Below, piece after piece: positions 1-8,900 of a stretch of 64,000 bases of DNA. The notes beneath the pieces are model-generated. The model was not told the DNA's origin. It did no database searches and saw only the letters and a program-made list of their open reading frames with translations. How positions within the stretch are numbered: position 1 is the first letter of the stretch; each line of letters starts with the position of its first letter. Both the position numbers and the translations under genes were made by a program. Source of the stretch: an uncultured Verrucomicrobia subdivision 3 bacterium (GTDB lineage Bacteria > Verrucomicrobiota > Verrucomicrobiia > Limisphaerales > UBA11358); NCBI GenBank assembly GCA_903875465.1, contig CAIQWB010000105.1, forward strand, positions 1 through 64,000. Direction: 5' to 3'.

Positions 1-1
1 G

Positions 2-3000
2 AACAATCTCAGTGGCGCCACGCCGGTCTTCTTCATCGCCTCACTTGCCCCCGGTATCGGGGCCAATTTCATGGGCAGTTTTATCGCGCCGACCAATTGC
101 TCCGTCACCAGCCTTGCCACCGTCACCGGCCAGAGTTATTGTGGCGGCACCATCACGAACACGGTGGCTTCCACCTGTGCGATTAATACGACCCCCGCAC
201 TGGCCGTTACGCAAACCTGTCCGGCCAGCCCGACCGCGCCGGGTGCCTTGCTGACGTATACGGGGACGGTCACCAATACCGGTAACATTACGCTGACCAA
301 CATTGTGGTGTTGAACACCCTGAGTGGCGGCACCCCGGTGTTTGCAACGTTGACCCTCGCCCCGGGCGAGGGCGCCGGTTACACCGGCAGTTATCTGACC
401 CCCACGAATTGTTCCACCACCAGCATTTCGACCGCCTCCGGGCGGAGTGTCTGCGGGATCGCCGTTACGAATGCAGTGAGCGCCACCTGTGCGATTGCCA
501 CCACGCCCGCGCTGGCCATGACCCAGAACTGCCCCGCGCTACCGACCGTGCCGGGCGCGCTGCTGACGTATTCCGGCACCATTACCAATGTGGGTAACAT
601 TGCCCTGACCAATGTGGTGGTCTTGAATAATCTCAGCGGGGCCACCCCGGTTTATACGGTGAGCAGCCTGGCTCCGGGCGCGGGCGCCAGTTTCACCGGC
701 AGTTACCTGACCCCGACCAATTGCTCCACCACGAGCACTGCCACCGGTTCCGCGCGGAGTGTTTGCGGGGTGGCCATCACCAATTCAGTCACCACCACCT
801 GTGCGATTATCACCGCGCCGGCCCTTAAATTGACGCAAACTTGCCCGGCCCTGCCAACGGTGCCCGGCGCGCTGTTGACCTATAGCGGCACCATTACCAA
901 CACCGGCAACATCACCCTCACCAATGTGGTGGTCCTGAATGATCAAAGCGGTGCCACCCCGGTTTTCACGGCCGCAAGTTTGGCCCCGGGGGTGGGTGCC
1001 AGTTTTACGGGCAGCTACCTGACCCCGACCAATTGCTCGGTGACCAGCACCAGCACCGGCACGGGCCAGAGCCTGTGCGGTGTGGCGGTCACGAATAGCG
1101 TGAGTTCCTCCTGTGCCATCACGACCACGCCCGGGCTGGTCATCGTCCAGGCCTGCCCGGATGTTCCGGTGATCCCCGGTGGTTTGTTCACGTACAGCGG
1201 ATCGATCAGCAATGCCGGTAACATCACGCTGACGAATGTGGTGGTCTTGAACAGCCTCAGTGGCGCGACCCCGCTCCTCACCATTCCCACCCTGGCCCCC
1301 AGCGCCACCGCCAGCTTTAGCGGCAGTTACCTGGCACCGACCAACTGCACCACCACGAGCACTTCCACGGTTACCGGCCGGAGCCTATGCGGGATTGGCA
1401 CCACTAGCCCCGTGACCATCACGTGCGCCATTAACACCACGCCGGTACTGAATGTGACCGAAACCTGTCCGATCCTGCCGACGGTTCCCGGCGCGTTGCT
1501 GACGTACACTGGCACGGTGACCAATGCGGGTAACATTACCCTCACCAACATTGTGGTGCTGAACAACCTGAGCGGCAGCACCCCGGTGCTTAAGGTGGCC
1601 ACCCTCGCCCCCGGCGCGGGTGCCAGTTTCAGCGGCAGTTACCTGACGCCGACCAACTGTTCCACCACGAGCACGGCGACCGCCAGTGGCCAGAGCGTGT
1701 GCGGCATCCCCATCACCAACTCGGTGAGTGCCACCTGTGCCATCATCACCACGCCCGCCCTCAAGGTTACGGAAAACTGCCCGGCCCTTGCCGTGGCCCC
1801 CGGTGCGCTGCTGATCTACAGTGGCACGGTGACCAACACCGGTAACATTCCGCTCACCAATGTGGTGGTGCTGAACAACCTCAGTGGCACCACGCCGGTC
1901 TTCACCGCGGCCTATCTGGCCCCGGGAGTGGGCGCGAGTTTCACCGGCAGTTACCTGGCCCCCACGAATTGCTCCTCCACGAGCACGGCGACCGCCATCG
2001 GCGTCAGCATCTGCGGCGTGGCCACCACCAACGCGGCAACCGCCACCTGCGCCCTTGTCACCACCCCGGCCATCGTCATCACCCAAGCCTGCCCGGTGAA
2101 TCCAGTCATCCCTGGTGGTCTGCTCACCTACAGTGGTTCGGTGAGCAATGCCGGCAACATCCTGCTCACCAACGTGGTGGTGCTGAACAACCTCAGCGGG
2201 GCTACCCCGGTCTTCACCGTGCTGGCGCTTGCACCCGGAGCGGTGACCAACTTCACCGGGAGTTACCTCGCACCAACGAACTGCGCTTCCACCAGCACTT
2301 CGACCGTCACTGGCCGGAGCCTCTGCGGCATCGCGGTCACGAACTCGGCCACGACCACCTGCACGATCCTGACGACCCCGGCCATCCGCGTGGTGCAATA
2401 CTGTCCCAGCACACCCGGGTTGCCGGGCGGCCTGCTGACCTACAGCGGCACGGTTAGCAATGCCGGGAACATTACGCTCACGAACATCATCGTGATCAGC
2501 GACCGGCCGGCACCGAATACGGTCATCTTCACCCTCGCTGCCCTGGCACCGGGGGCCACGGCCAAATTCAGCGGCAGTTACCTGACACCGCTCAATTGTT
2601 GCGTGGTGTGGAGCGATGTGGTGGCCAGTGGCCAGGGTTGCGCGGGCGTGACCGTCACCGACTCGTACACCCGCACTTGCAGTGTGTTCACCCAGCCGGC
2701 CATTGTGGTCACCAAGGTTTGCACCGCCGGCATCCTCCGGCCGGGGGATCTCCTCACCTACAGTGGCAGCGTGAGCAATGCCGGCAATATCACCTTGATT
2801 AATGTCACCGTCACGGATGCCCAGACCCCGGGCAACCCGCCGCTCCCCGCCCCGATTGATCTCGCGCCGGGCGAATCCGAGACGTTCTTCGGCTCCTACA
2901 TGGTGCCACCGGACTTCTGCGGCAGCGACACTATCATTGCCAGTGGCATGGATGTTTGCACCTACATGCCCGCGGTGAGCAGCCTCACCACCACCTGTCC

Positions 3001-3850
3001 CATCACCACGGCCCCCCGCATCATCGTGACGAAGAATTGTCCGTTGCTGCCCACGCCCCGGGGCGGGCTCTACACCTACAGCGGCTCCGTCAGCAATGCG
3101 GGCAATGTCTCGCTGATGAATGTCTATGTGGTGAACAACCAGCCGACGAACAACACGCCGGTCATCGGACCGCTCACCCTGGCCCCCGGCACGGTGGTCA
3201 ATTTCACCAACAGCTACGTCGCCCCGACCTGCTGCTGCCTGATCATTGACACTTTGACCGCCCGCGGCGCGGATCACTGCACCGGCACCAATGTCACCGA
3301 CACCTCCACGGCGGTTTGTCCGCTGCTGACCCTCCCGGGGATCGCCGTGGTGGAATATTGCCCGGCCAACGCCATTCCCATGGGCAGCCTGTTCCTGTTC
3401 AGCGGCTACGTCACCAACACCGGCGACGTCGTGCTGACCAACGTTTACGTCTACGGTCCATTGGGCACCAACCAGACCGTCCTCGGTCCGATCCAGCTCG
3501 CTCCCGGGGAAGCCGCGACCTACTTCGGAACCTACACTGCGGTGTTTAACACCCGGGCCGTGACCGTGACGGCCCTCGGTCAGGAAACGTGTGGCGGCAC
3601 CCTGGCCACCAACAGTGCCAGTTGCCCGGTGGTCACCACCCCAGTTTTTGCCCGCGGCAATGGCACCAATAGCATCACCTTCCCCACGGCCACCGGGAAG
3701 ACCTACACGGTGCAATACAAGAACCACCTGTTGGATCCCACCTGGACCAACTTGTCCACCATCCCCGGCACCGGGGCGAACCAGACCATTACGGATAGCA
3801 CCAGCGCCGGCCAGCCGACCCGGTTTTACCGCGTGATGATCGCCCCGTAA
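2..3850 (+). CDS. Giant secreted protein of DUF11-like Cys-containing repeats (5' end outside window)
   Basis: The reading frame is open from the window edge, so the N-terminus is missing; 1282 residues are visible. Almost all of it is a tandem repeat of about 104 residues (312 bp): one partial copy at the edge and 11 further copies. A unit runs through a CP motif, a PGxLLTYSG strand, NxGNITLTNVVVLN, a LAPG turn, a GSYLxPTNC motif, a xCG motif and a TCAI/TTP strand, so most copies carry about four conserved Cys that could form disulfides outside the cell. This resembles the DUF11/'conserved repeat' beta-sandwich family of surface proteins. The first seven copies are nearly alike and the last four diverge. 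The last 70 residues form a separate domain ending in FYRVMIAP, shared with other exported proteins in this window. Probable role is a surface stalk or adhesin; that is inferred from the architecture alone. Confidence 0.8.
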   Translation, partial: NNLSGATPVFFIASLAPGIGANFMGSFIAPTNCSVTSLATVTGQSYCGGTITNTVASTCAINTTPALAVTQTCPASPTAPGALLTYTGTVTNTGNITLTNIVVLNTLSGGTPVFATLTLAPGEGAGYTGSYLTPTNCSTTSISTASGRSVCGIAVTNAVSATCAIATTPALAMTQNCPALPTVPGALLTYSGTITNVGNIALTNVVVLNNLSGATPVYTVSSLAPGAGASFTGSYLTPTNCSTTSTATGSARSVCGVAITNSVTTTCAIITAPALKLTQTCPALPTVPGALLTYSGTITNTGNITLTNVVVLNDQSGATPVFTAASLAPGVGASFTGSYLTPTNCSVTSTSTGTGQSLCGVAVTNSVSSSCAITTTPGLVIVQACPDVPVIPGGLFTYSGSISNAGNITLTNVVVLNSLSGATPLLTIPTLAPSATASFSGSYLAPTNCTTTSTSTVTGRSLCGIGTTSPVTITCAINTTPVLNVTETCPILPTVPGALLTYTGTVTNAGNITLTNIVVLNNLSGSTPVLKVATLAPGAGASFSGSYLTPTNCSTTSTATASGQSVCGIPITNSVSATCAIITTPALKVTENCPALAVAPGALLIYSGTVTNTGNIPLTNVVVLNNLSGTTPVFTAAYLAPGVGASFTGSYLAPTNCSSTSTATAIGVSICGVATTNAATATCALVTTPAIVITQACPVNPVIPGGLLTYSGSVSNAGNILLTNVVVLNNLSGATPVFTVLALAPGAVTNFTGSYLAPTNCASTSTSTVTGRSLCGIAVTNSATTTCTILTTPAIRVVQYCPSTPGLPGGLLTYSGTVSNAGNITLTNIIVISDRPAPNTVIFTLAALAPGATAKFSGSYLTPLNCCVVWSDVVASGQGCAGVTVTDSYTRTCSVFTQPAIVVTKVCTAGILRPGDLLTYSGSVSNAGNITLINVTVTDAQTPGNPPLPAPIDLAPGESETFFGSYMVPPDFCGSDTIIASGMDVCTYMPAVSSLTTTCPITTAPRIIVTKNCPLLPTPRGGLYTYSGSVSNAGNVSLMNVYVVNNQPTNNTPVIGPLTLAPGTVVNFTNSYVAPTCCCLIIDTLTARGADHCTGTNVTDTSTAVCPLLTLPGIAVVEYCPANAIPMGSLFLFSGYVTNTGDVVLTNVYVYGPLGTNQTVLGPIQLAPGEAATYFGTYTAVFNTRAVTVTALGQETCGGTLATNSASCPVVTTPVFARGNGTNSITFPTATGKTYTVQYKNHLLDPTWTNLSTIPGTGANQTITDSTSAGQPTRFYRVMIAP

Positions 3851-3875
3851 ACCGCCCTTGCTCAAGGACCGCGAC

Positions 3876-3930
3876 CCGGCCGGAGAAAGGTTTCTCCGGC
3901 CGGCTTGGGCGACGCCCTTCAGCCTTTTAT
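3876..3930 (+). terminator. Strong hairpin terminator after the repeat protein
   Basis: A perfect 13-bp inverted repeat (3876-3888 against 3891-3903, CCGGCCGGAGAAA and its complement) lies 25 bases after the stop. It is followed by a small GGGC/GCCC hairpin (3907-3917) and a T-rich stretch from 3922. Rho-independent termination is likely, although the T run is displaced from the main stem. Confidence 0.6.
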
Positions 3931-3967
3931 TTTTCCATTTAAAGCTGCCAAACCAAAACCAGTATTT

Positions 3968-4990
3968 ATGAAACAATTGCTCACTTTATTCGCCGCCGGC
4001 CTCAGCCTTGGGGTCTTCAGCCTTGCCGCCCAGACAGATGGCATTCCGAAAATTCATTTTGACGAAACCGTTTATGACTTTGGGAGTACTTCCCAAGTCA
4101 CCACGGTCTCCGGCATTTTCCACTTCAAGAACACCGGCACTGGTGTGCTGCATGTGGATCCGCCCAAACCTTCCTGTGGTTGCACGGCGGCGCAAGTCAT
4201 CCCGGACACACTGCCGCCGGGAGCCGCCGGGCAAATTCCCTTCACCTTGAACCTCGGCTTCAATCGAGGCCGGCTCGTCAAGCACATCGCGGTGCACTCG
4301 AATGATCCCCTGACCCCGGAGGTTGCGCTGACCATCCAGGTGGACTACACCCCGCTCTACAATCTGGATCCACTGGCCATTTCGCCCAATATTGCGTATG
4401 GCATGCAAGCCACGAACGAATTCTCGACCCTCACGCGCACCGATGGCAAACCCCTGCAGATTCTCCGGCTCGAAACCTCCAAGCCGTGGATCACTGCCAC
4501 GGTGGAGCCGGGCGGCGGAGCGGAAGCGACGAATGCCCGGATTCGGGTGTTAATTAACCGTGACGGGCCGCCGCACCGGTTTAATGAATACGTCCACATT
4601 TACACCGCCGGTCAGCCGACGATCCCGGCCTCCAGCATTTATCTCTATGGCGAGGTGTTGGGCGAAGTTTCCACCACGCCGGAAGCCCTTTATTGGAGCA
4701 TCAACGACTCCACGAACACGCCGGTCCAGCGGCCGGAGTCCCTGATCATCCAGCACGTGAACATTCACTCCGCCAGTGGGCAGCCGCTCGCGTTGAAGAA
4801 TCCCCAAAGCACCATCAAAGGGCTTAACGTAAAACTCGTGCCCCAGGCGGATGGCCTGGCCTACGATTTGATCGCCCGGCTGGACAACGTGCCGGCCACC
4901 ACCGTGAGCGGCAATGTCTCCTTTGAAACCTCCGTGGCCGCCCAGCCGCGCATCGAGGTGCCGGTCATCGTCAATGTGTTTAAACAGTGA
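3968..4990 (+). CDS. DUF1573 domain exported protein
   Basis: A 340-residue protein. The start at 3968 is preferred over an in-frame ATG at 3905 because it places a typical signal peptide (MKQLL, then a hydrophobic stretch ending SLAAQ) at the N-terminus. The mature protein opens with a DUF1573 domain at residues about 30-130: a YDFG motif, HFKNTG and the family signature SCGCT. DUF1573 domains are Ig-like folds common in Bacteroidetes, Planctomycetes and Verrucomicrobia; their role is not established. The C-terminal 200 residues look like further beta-sandwich modules with no recognised signature. It starts after the repeat protein's terminator and has no evident Shine-Dalgarno sequence. It is probably periplasmic or surface-attached. 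Confidence 0.75.
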   Translation: MKQLLTLFAAGLSLGVFSLAAQTDGIPKIHFDETVYDFGSTSQVTTVSGIFHFKNTGTGVLHVDPPKPSCGCTAAQVIPDTLPPGAAGQIPFTLNLGFNRGRLVKHIAVHSNDPLTPEVALTIQVDYTPLYNLDPLAISPNIAYGMQATNEFSTLTRTDGKPLQILRLETSKPWITATVEPGGGAEATNARIRVLINRDGPPHRFNEYVHIYTAGQPTIPASSIYLYGEVLGEVSTTPEALYWSINDSTNTPVQRPESLIIQHVNIHSASGQPLALKNPQSTIKGLNVKLVPQADGLAYDLIARLDNVPATTVSGNVSFETSVAAQPRIEVPVIVNVFKQ

Positions 4991-5168
4991 CCGGCAGGGA
5001 AGCGCACCGATGGTTCCTCCGCCGCCGGTGGCGGGCACAACCCCGGGTTGGCCGGTCACCGGCGGTGCCATGCTCCGGCCGGCCGGGCCGGTGGGGGAAA
5101 CACCCCATCGCTGCGGCCCGCCGGACCGTTTAGGCTATTACTTCATTCAAACCAAATCCCCTCAAACT

Positions 5169-5366
5169 ATGTCACTCATGTCGCTGCTCGTTACGCTAAT
5201 CGTTGTCGGTGTGCTCCTCTGGCTGGTCAATACGTATATTCCCATGGATGGAAAAATTAAACAAATTCTGAATGTGGTGGTGGTCATCTGCGTGGTCATC
5301 TGGCTCCTGTCCGCGTTTGGCGTCCTGGGTCATGCCCATGACCTGCGGGTGCCCCAACTGCGATAA
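5169..5366 (+). CDS. Small two-helix membrane protein (Thivi_2564-like)
   Basis: A 65-residue protein with two hydrophobic helices (about residues 3-20 and 33-53) separated by the hydrophilic turn NTYIPMDGKIKQ. The VVGVLLWLVNTYIPMDG core is typical of a family of short proteobacterial and verrucomicrobial membrane proteins named Thivi_2564-like; their function is unknown. The start at 5169 gives a membrane helix straight from the N-terminus. A longer in-frame extension upstream (from 4914) is rejected because it overlaps the DUF1573 gene and is low-complexity. No ribosome-binding sequence is visible. Confidence 0.7.
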   Translation: MSLMSLLVTLIVVGVLLWLVNTYIPMDGKIKQILNVVVVICVVIWLLSAFGVLGHAHDLRVPQLR

Positions 5367-5377
5367 TATTCCCCGCC

Positions 5378-5788
5378 ATGAATGCCCGTCTGGCCATCGC
5401 CGCGCTGCCCCGCCCGCGGCCCCATATCCTGGTCGTGGATGACGACCTTTACACGCGCGAGCTGAGTGCTGGCGTCCTCATCCGTTCCGGCTACGCCGTG
5501 GATACGGCGGGCGATGGCCGCGAAGCCTGGTGGGCGCTGCACCGCGAACGCTATGACCTGCTCATTTCGGAGCCGCATACGGCCCGGGACCCGGGGCCGG
5601 ACTTGCTCCAGCAAATGCGTGAGGAGGCCATGCGCCTGCCGGTCATTCTTGCCTCCCGCCGGCCCCCGGCGGAAGGGATTCACCCGCATCCGGGCGGGCA
5701 AATTCAGGCGGTGGTCACGCATCCGTGTTCCTTGAATTTGTTGCTCCAAACCGTGCAAACGGTGTTGAACGGGAGCTGGCCGCGATAA
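5378..5788 (+). CDS. Degenerate response-regulator receiver domain protein
   Basis: A 136-residue single-domain protein with a CheY-like receiver fold. HILVVDDD (Asp21-Asp23) supplies the acidic pocket, and GYAVDTAGDGREAWWAL matches helix 2 and strand 3 of receivers. The usual phospho-accepting Asp at the end of strand 3 appears to be Glu65 (DLLISEPH), and the conserved Lys-Pro at the end of strand 5 reads His115-Pro116. No output domain follows. The protein may therefore be locked in an active-like state or act as a non-phosphorylated partner; this is inference. It begins 11 bases after the small membrane protein, so the two may be co-transcribed. No histidine kinase is nearby. Confidence 0.65.
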   Translation: MNARLAIAALPRPRPHILVVDDDLYTRELSAGVLIRSGYAVDTAGDGREAWWALHRERYDLLISEPHTARDPGPDLLQQMREEAMRLPVILASRRPPAEGIHPHPGGQIQAVVTHPCSLNLLLQTVQTVLNGSWPR

Positions 5789-5885
5789 ACACGGAGACGT
5801 GGAGCGGCGGGGTGGCGCATCCCGGTGACCGGCGCCTGCTCCCGCGCCTGGCCGTGGTGGTGGCATTTTGGCATCCCTTGCCGTT

Positions 5886-8084
5886 TCACTTCATTGTCAT
5901 GCCGAGATTTTGCATGAGGAACGCGTAAGCGTCCGCCCGTTCGGCGACCACCTGGCTGGTGGTGGGACCGGAACCGTGGCCGGTGTCCAGCCGCACCCGT
6001 AACAGCACGGGCGCGGGGCCGGCCTGCGCGGCTTGCAGCGCGGCGGCAAATTTGAAGGAGTGGGCGGGCATCACGCGCGCGTCGTGGTCGCCAGTGATCA
6101 CCATGGTGGCTGGATAGTGGGTGCCCGGGCGCACGTTGTGATACGGCGAGTAAGCGCGCAGCGCCGGGAAATCCTCCGGGTTATGCGGCACCCCGTAATC
6201 GCCCACCCAGCCGGCCCCCTGGCCAAACTGGTCAAACCGCAGCATGTCCATCACCCCCACATAGGCCAGCGCCGCCCCATAAAGATCGGGGCGCTGGGTC
6301 ACGCAAGCGCCCACCAGCAGGCCGCCGTTCGAGCCGCCCTGGATCGCCAGCTTGGGCGTGGACGTATAACCCTGCGCAATCAGCCATTCGGCCGCGCTGA
6401 TGAAGTCGTCGAAGACCAACTGCTTGTGGGCGCGAATCGCCTGCCGGTGCCAGGCTTCGCCATATTCACCCCCACCGCGCAGGTTGGCCACCGCGAAGAT
6501 CCCGCCCCGCTCCAGCCAGACCAGCCGGGTGGCGTCAAACCCCGGCAGCACGGAGATGCCAAAGCCGCCGTAGCCATAGAGCACGGTCGGATTGCTGCCG
6601 TCGAGGTGGATGCCTTTTTTGTACACGAGGGTCAGGGGAATCCGGGTGCCATCCCGGGAGGGATAAAACACCTGTTTGGTTTCCAGGGTGCGGGTGTCGA
6701 ACGCCACGGTGGGCGCGCGGTAAACTGTGCTCGTGCCGGACGCCAGGTCCAGCCGGAACAGCGTGGGTGGGGTGACCATGTCCGTGAAGGAGTAAAAGGT
6801 GTCCCGGTCCTCCGCCGCGCCGCCAAACCCCCCGGCAACGCCCCGGCCCGGCAGCACCACCGCCCGTTCGCGCCGGCCATCCAAACCGTAAAGCGCCACC
6901 TGGCTGGCGACATCGTGCAGCGACCGCACAACCAGGTGGTGACCCACCAGCGTGACGCTGCCTGAGTCGACATCCAAGGTGTCCGGTCCCTGCGGCACCA
7001 CTTCCCGCCAGGCGGGGTCGCCCGGGGCGGCCGGGTCAATCGCCACCACCCGGCCCCGGGGTGCCTGCGCCGTGGTCTCGAAAAACAGCCGGCCCTGGTC
7101 GGCGCCCACATACAGGTAATTGTTGGCGAACCCCTCCGCCAGCGCCCGGGCGGGCGCATTGGATTGCTGGAGGTCGAGCACATAGAGATTTTCCAACCCC
7201 TTGTCCCCCACCTCGCCTTCCCCCGCCCGGAGCACGAGCCAGCGGCCATCCGGGGTGAGGTGCGGCTGGAACTGCCAGTCGCGATGATCCGGCCGCGCAT
7301 ACAATTGGCGGTCGGCCGTGGGCGGGGTGCCGAAAACATGCTGGTAAATCGCATCGCCCAGATCGCGCACGCGGAGTTCCTCGCCGGGCGCCGGGGCCGG
7401 GAAGGCGCTGTAATACACGCTGTGACTGTCCCGGGCAAACACGGGTGAGTAATATTTGGTCCAACGTAATACGTCGGCCCGGTCCTGGCCGGAAGCCAGG
7501 TCGCGGAAATGCCAGTCGGTCCAGTCCGATCCGCCGTGCGACACCCCGTAGGCCAGGGTTCCGCCATCCGGACTGACCACATAACCCACCACGGCCAGGG
7601 AGCCATTCGTCGCCAGCGCATTGGGATCAAACGCCACCGTGGGGGTGCCCTCGCGCCCGACGCTGGTGAACAACACGCTCTGCGGTTGCAGCCCGCTGTT
7701 ATGGGTGTAGAAATAGTGTGCTCCCTGATGGAAGGGCATCCCGAATTTCTCAAAATTAATGACTGCGGACAACCGCTGTTTGAGCACTTCCCGGACGGGG
7801 ATGGCGGCCAGATAATCATCCGTGAGCCGCGACTCCGCCGCGACCCAGGTTCGTGTTTCCGGCGTGTCCAGGTGTTCCAGCCAGCGATAGGGATCGGCGA
7901 CCGGCACGCCGTTATAGTCGTCCATCACCGGATCGCGCCGGGCGGCGGGATAAGCGCCCAGCGGCGCCGCCCCGGCCGGGGCGGCCAGGCGCAGCAGCAG
8001 GGCGGCCAGTAAAAAGCTCCGGGCCGCGCGGCGGCAGCCGTGGGCGGTGGAGGAAGCACCAAGAATGCATAATCCGCTTACCAT
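5886..8084 (-). CDS. Prolyl oligopeptidase family serine peptidase (S9A), exported
   Basis: 732 residues, the usual length for prolyl oligopeptidases. A hydrophobic segment ending APAGAA (residues about 22-40) looks like a signal peptide. The N-terminal motif DDYNGVPVADPYRWLE is the classic start of S9A enzymes. A seven-bladed propeller follows, then the alpha/beta-hydrolase domain with YGYGGFG, the nucleophile elbow GGSNGG (Ser about 584), the Asp in GDHDARV (about 663) and the His in DTGHGSG (about 703). It would cleave short peptides after proline, probably in the periplasm. It lies downstream of the transposase gene on the same strand, across a 357-base gap holding three hairpins. Confidence 0.92.
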   Translation of the reverse strand: MVSGLCILGASSTAHGCRRAARSFLLAALLLRLAAPAGAAPLGAYPAARRDPVMDDYNGVPVADPYRWLEHLDTPETRTWVAAESRLTDDYLAAIPVREVLKQRLSAVINFEKFGMPFHQGAHYFYTHNSGLQPQSVLFTSVGREGTPTVAFDPNALATNGSLAVVGYVVSPDGGTLAYGVSHGGSDWTDWHFRDLASGQDRADVLRWTKYYSPVFARDSHSVYYSAFPAPAPGEELRVRDLGDAIYQHVFGTPPTADRQLYARPDHRDWQFQPHLTPDGRWLVLRAGEGEVGDKGLENLYVLDLQQSNAPARALAEGFANNYLYVGADQGRLFFETTAQAPRGRVVAIDPAAPGDPAWREVVPQGPDTLDVDSGSVTLVGHHLVVRSLHDVASQVALYGLDGRRERAVVLPGRGVAGGFGGAAEDRDTFYSFTDMVTPPTLFRLDLASGTSTVYRAPTVAFDTRTLETKQVFYPSRDGTRIPLTLVYKKGIHLDGSNPTVLYGYGGFGISVLPGFDATRLVWLERGGIFAVANLRGGGEYGEAWHRQAIRAHKQLVFDDFISAAEWLIAQGYTSTPKLAIQGGSNGGLLVGACVTQRPDLYGAALAYVGVMDMLRFDQFGQGAGWVGDYGVPHNPEDFPALRAYSPYHNVRPGTHYPATMVITGDHDARVMPAHSFKFAAALQAAQAGPAPVLLRVRLDTGHGSGPTTSQVVAERADAYAFLMQNLGMTMK

Positions 8085-8273
8085 GGCGGCAGCTTACCGC
8101 CGGCCGGGTTCGCGTGGCAAGCAGAACGGGCATACTTTGGAGGGGCCTCCCCCGGGCGCTTGGGCTGTCGGCATAACGTTAGCCCTGCCCAAACCCTGGT
8201 TTGATTCCCCCTGCCATTCCATCCCGCCGGATATACTGTGCGGCCATGCGCAACGCGGTGAACCGGGTGGCCA

Positions 8274-8370
8274 CAACCCCGTTGGGGTTGAAGAACCCGG
8301 CGCACGTTAACCGAAGGTAGGCCCGCTGATGGGCAACCTTGGGCTGGAGGGCGGAAGCCCGTTGGGCTTC
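8274..8370. repeat. Three hairpins beside the transposase (REP-like)
   Basis: Hairpin 1 is CAACCCC-GTT-GGGGTTG (8274-8290). Hairpin 3 is GAAGCCC-GTT-GGGCTTC (8354-8370), with the same geometry (7-bp arms, GTT loop) and a start exactly 80 bases later. Between them AAGGT/ACCTT and GCCC/GGGC (8314-8340) make a third stem. The rest of the 8085-8441 gap contains no convincing gene. The position next to a RAYT-type transposase suggests a REP-like palindrome set mobilised by that enzyme; this is inference. Confidence 0.55.
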
Positions 8371-8441
8371 AGGAAGGGGGACATGGCGGCAGCAATGGGT
8401 GGTTGTCGACAAATGCAGGAATTCGAAAACCAGCACGAAAA

Positions 8442-8864
8442 TCAGTCCCAAACATACTTCTCATCCCATTCAATTTCATGTTTGCGGAGGAGTGCCCGTA
8501 ATTCATCTTGAAAACTCATTTTCTGGTGAGGTTCCTCCTGTCCGGCGATGTACTGCTTGACCTGCTCAAGATTGGACTGGCTCACGCTGAAATCCGCATA
8601 GCCACCCTGCCACTCAAAACCGGCATAATCCCGGCTTTGCGCTTTTAACCAGCCATTTGAAACACGTTTCAACTCCTTGACCCAATCCGCCTGAGTCATT
8701 GTCCTGCCCAGCCGCGCCAGAATATGCACGTGATCCTCCACCCCGCCGACCAAAAGGGACGGGCACTCAAGAGCATTGGAAATTCCGCCCAGTTGTGCAT
8801 GCAACGCCTCGCGGAGCGCTTGGTCGCGGAGAAACGGACGCCGTTCCTTGGTGGAAAATACCAA
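8442..8864 (-). CDS. RAYT / IS200-like Y1 transposase, abnormal start
   Basis: A Y1_Tnp (REP-associated tyrosine transposase) protein. The metal-binding motif DHVHIL and the Tyr of EQVKQYIAGQEE (the candidate nucleophile) are present, and it ends in the family-typical WDEKYVWD. From the TTG at 8864 it is 140 residues. Family similarity clearly continues upstream in the same frame (QSLSAVYIH before LVFSTKERRP), but no ATG, GTG or other TTG occurs there before the TGA at 8901-8903, which is also the stop codon of the aldo/keto reductase gene. Family members commonly start MPQSL, so the normal initiator seems lost. It could start at TTG, at ATT (8898-8900), by readthrough, or be a decaying gene. 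Confidence 0.75.
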   Translation of the reverse strand: MVFSTKERRPFLRDQALREALHAQLGGISNALECPSLLVGGVEDHVHILARLGRTMTQADWVKELKRVSNGWLKAQSRDYAGFEWQGGYADFSVSQSNLEQVKQYIAGQEEPHQKMSFQDELRALLRKHEIEWDEKYVWD

Positions 8865-8900
8865 GTGGATATAAACGGCAGACAGGGATTGCCGGTAAAT

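Noticed and set aside
1-3640. Regular 312-bp repeats as a possible CRISPR or satellite
   Set aside because: The repeats are in one reading frame with conserved protein motifs and no short palindromic repeat/spacer pattern.
1385-3976. 863-residue open frame on the minus strand opposite the repeat protein
   Set aside because: It is rich in Gly, Arg, His and Val with no domain likeness; it mirrors the periodic codons of the plus-strand repeat gene, which has clear protein character.
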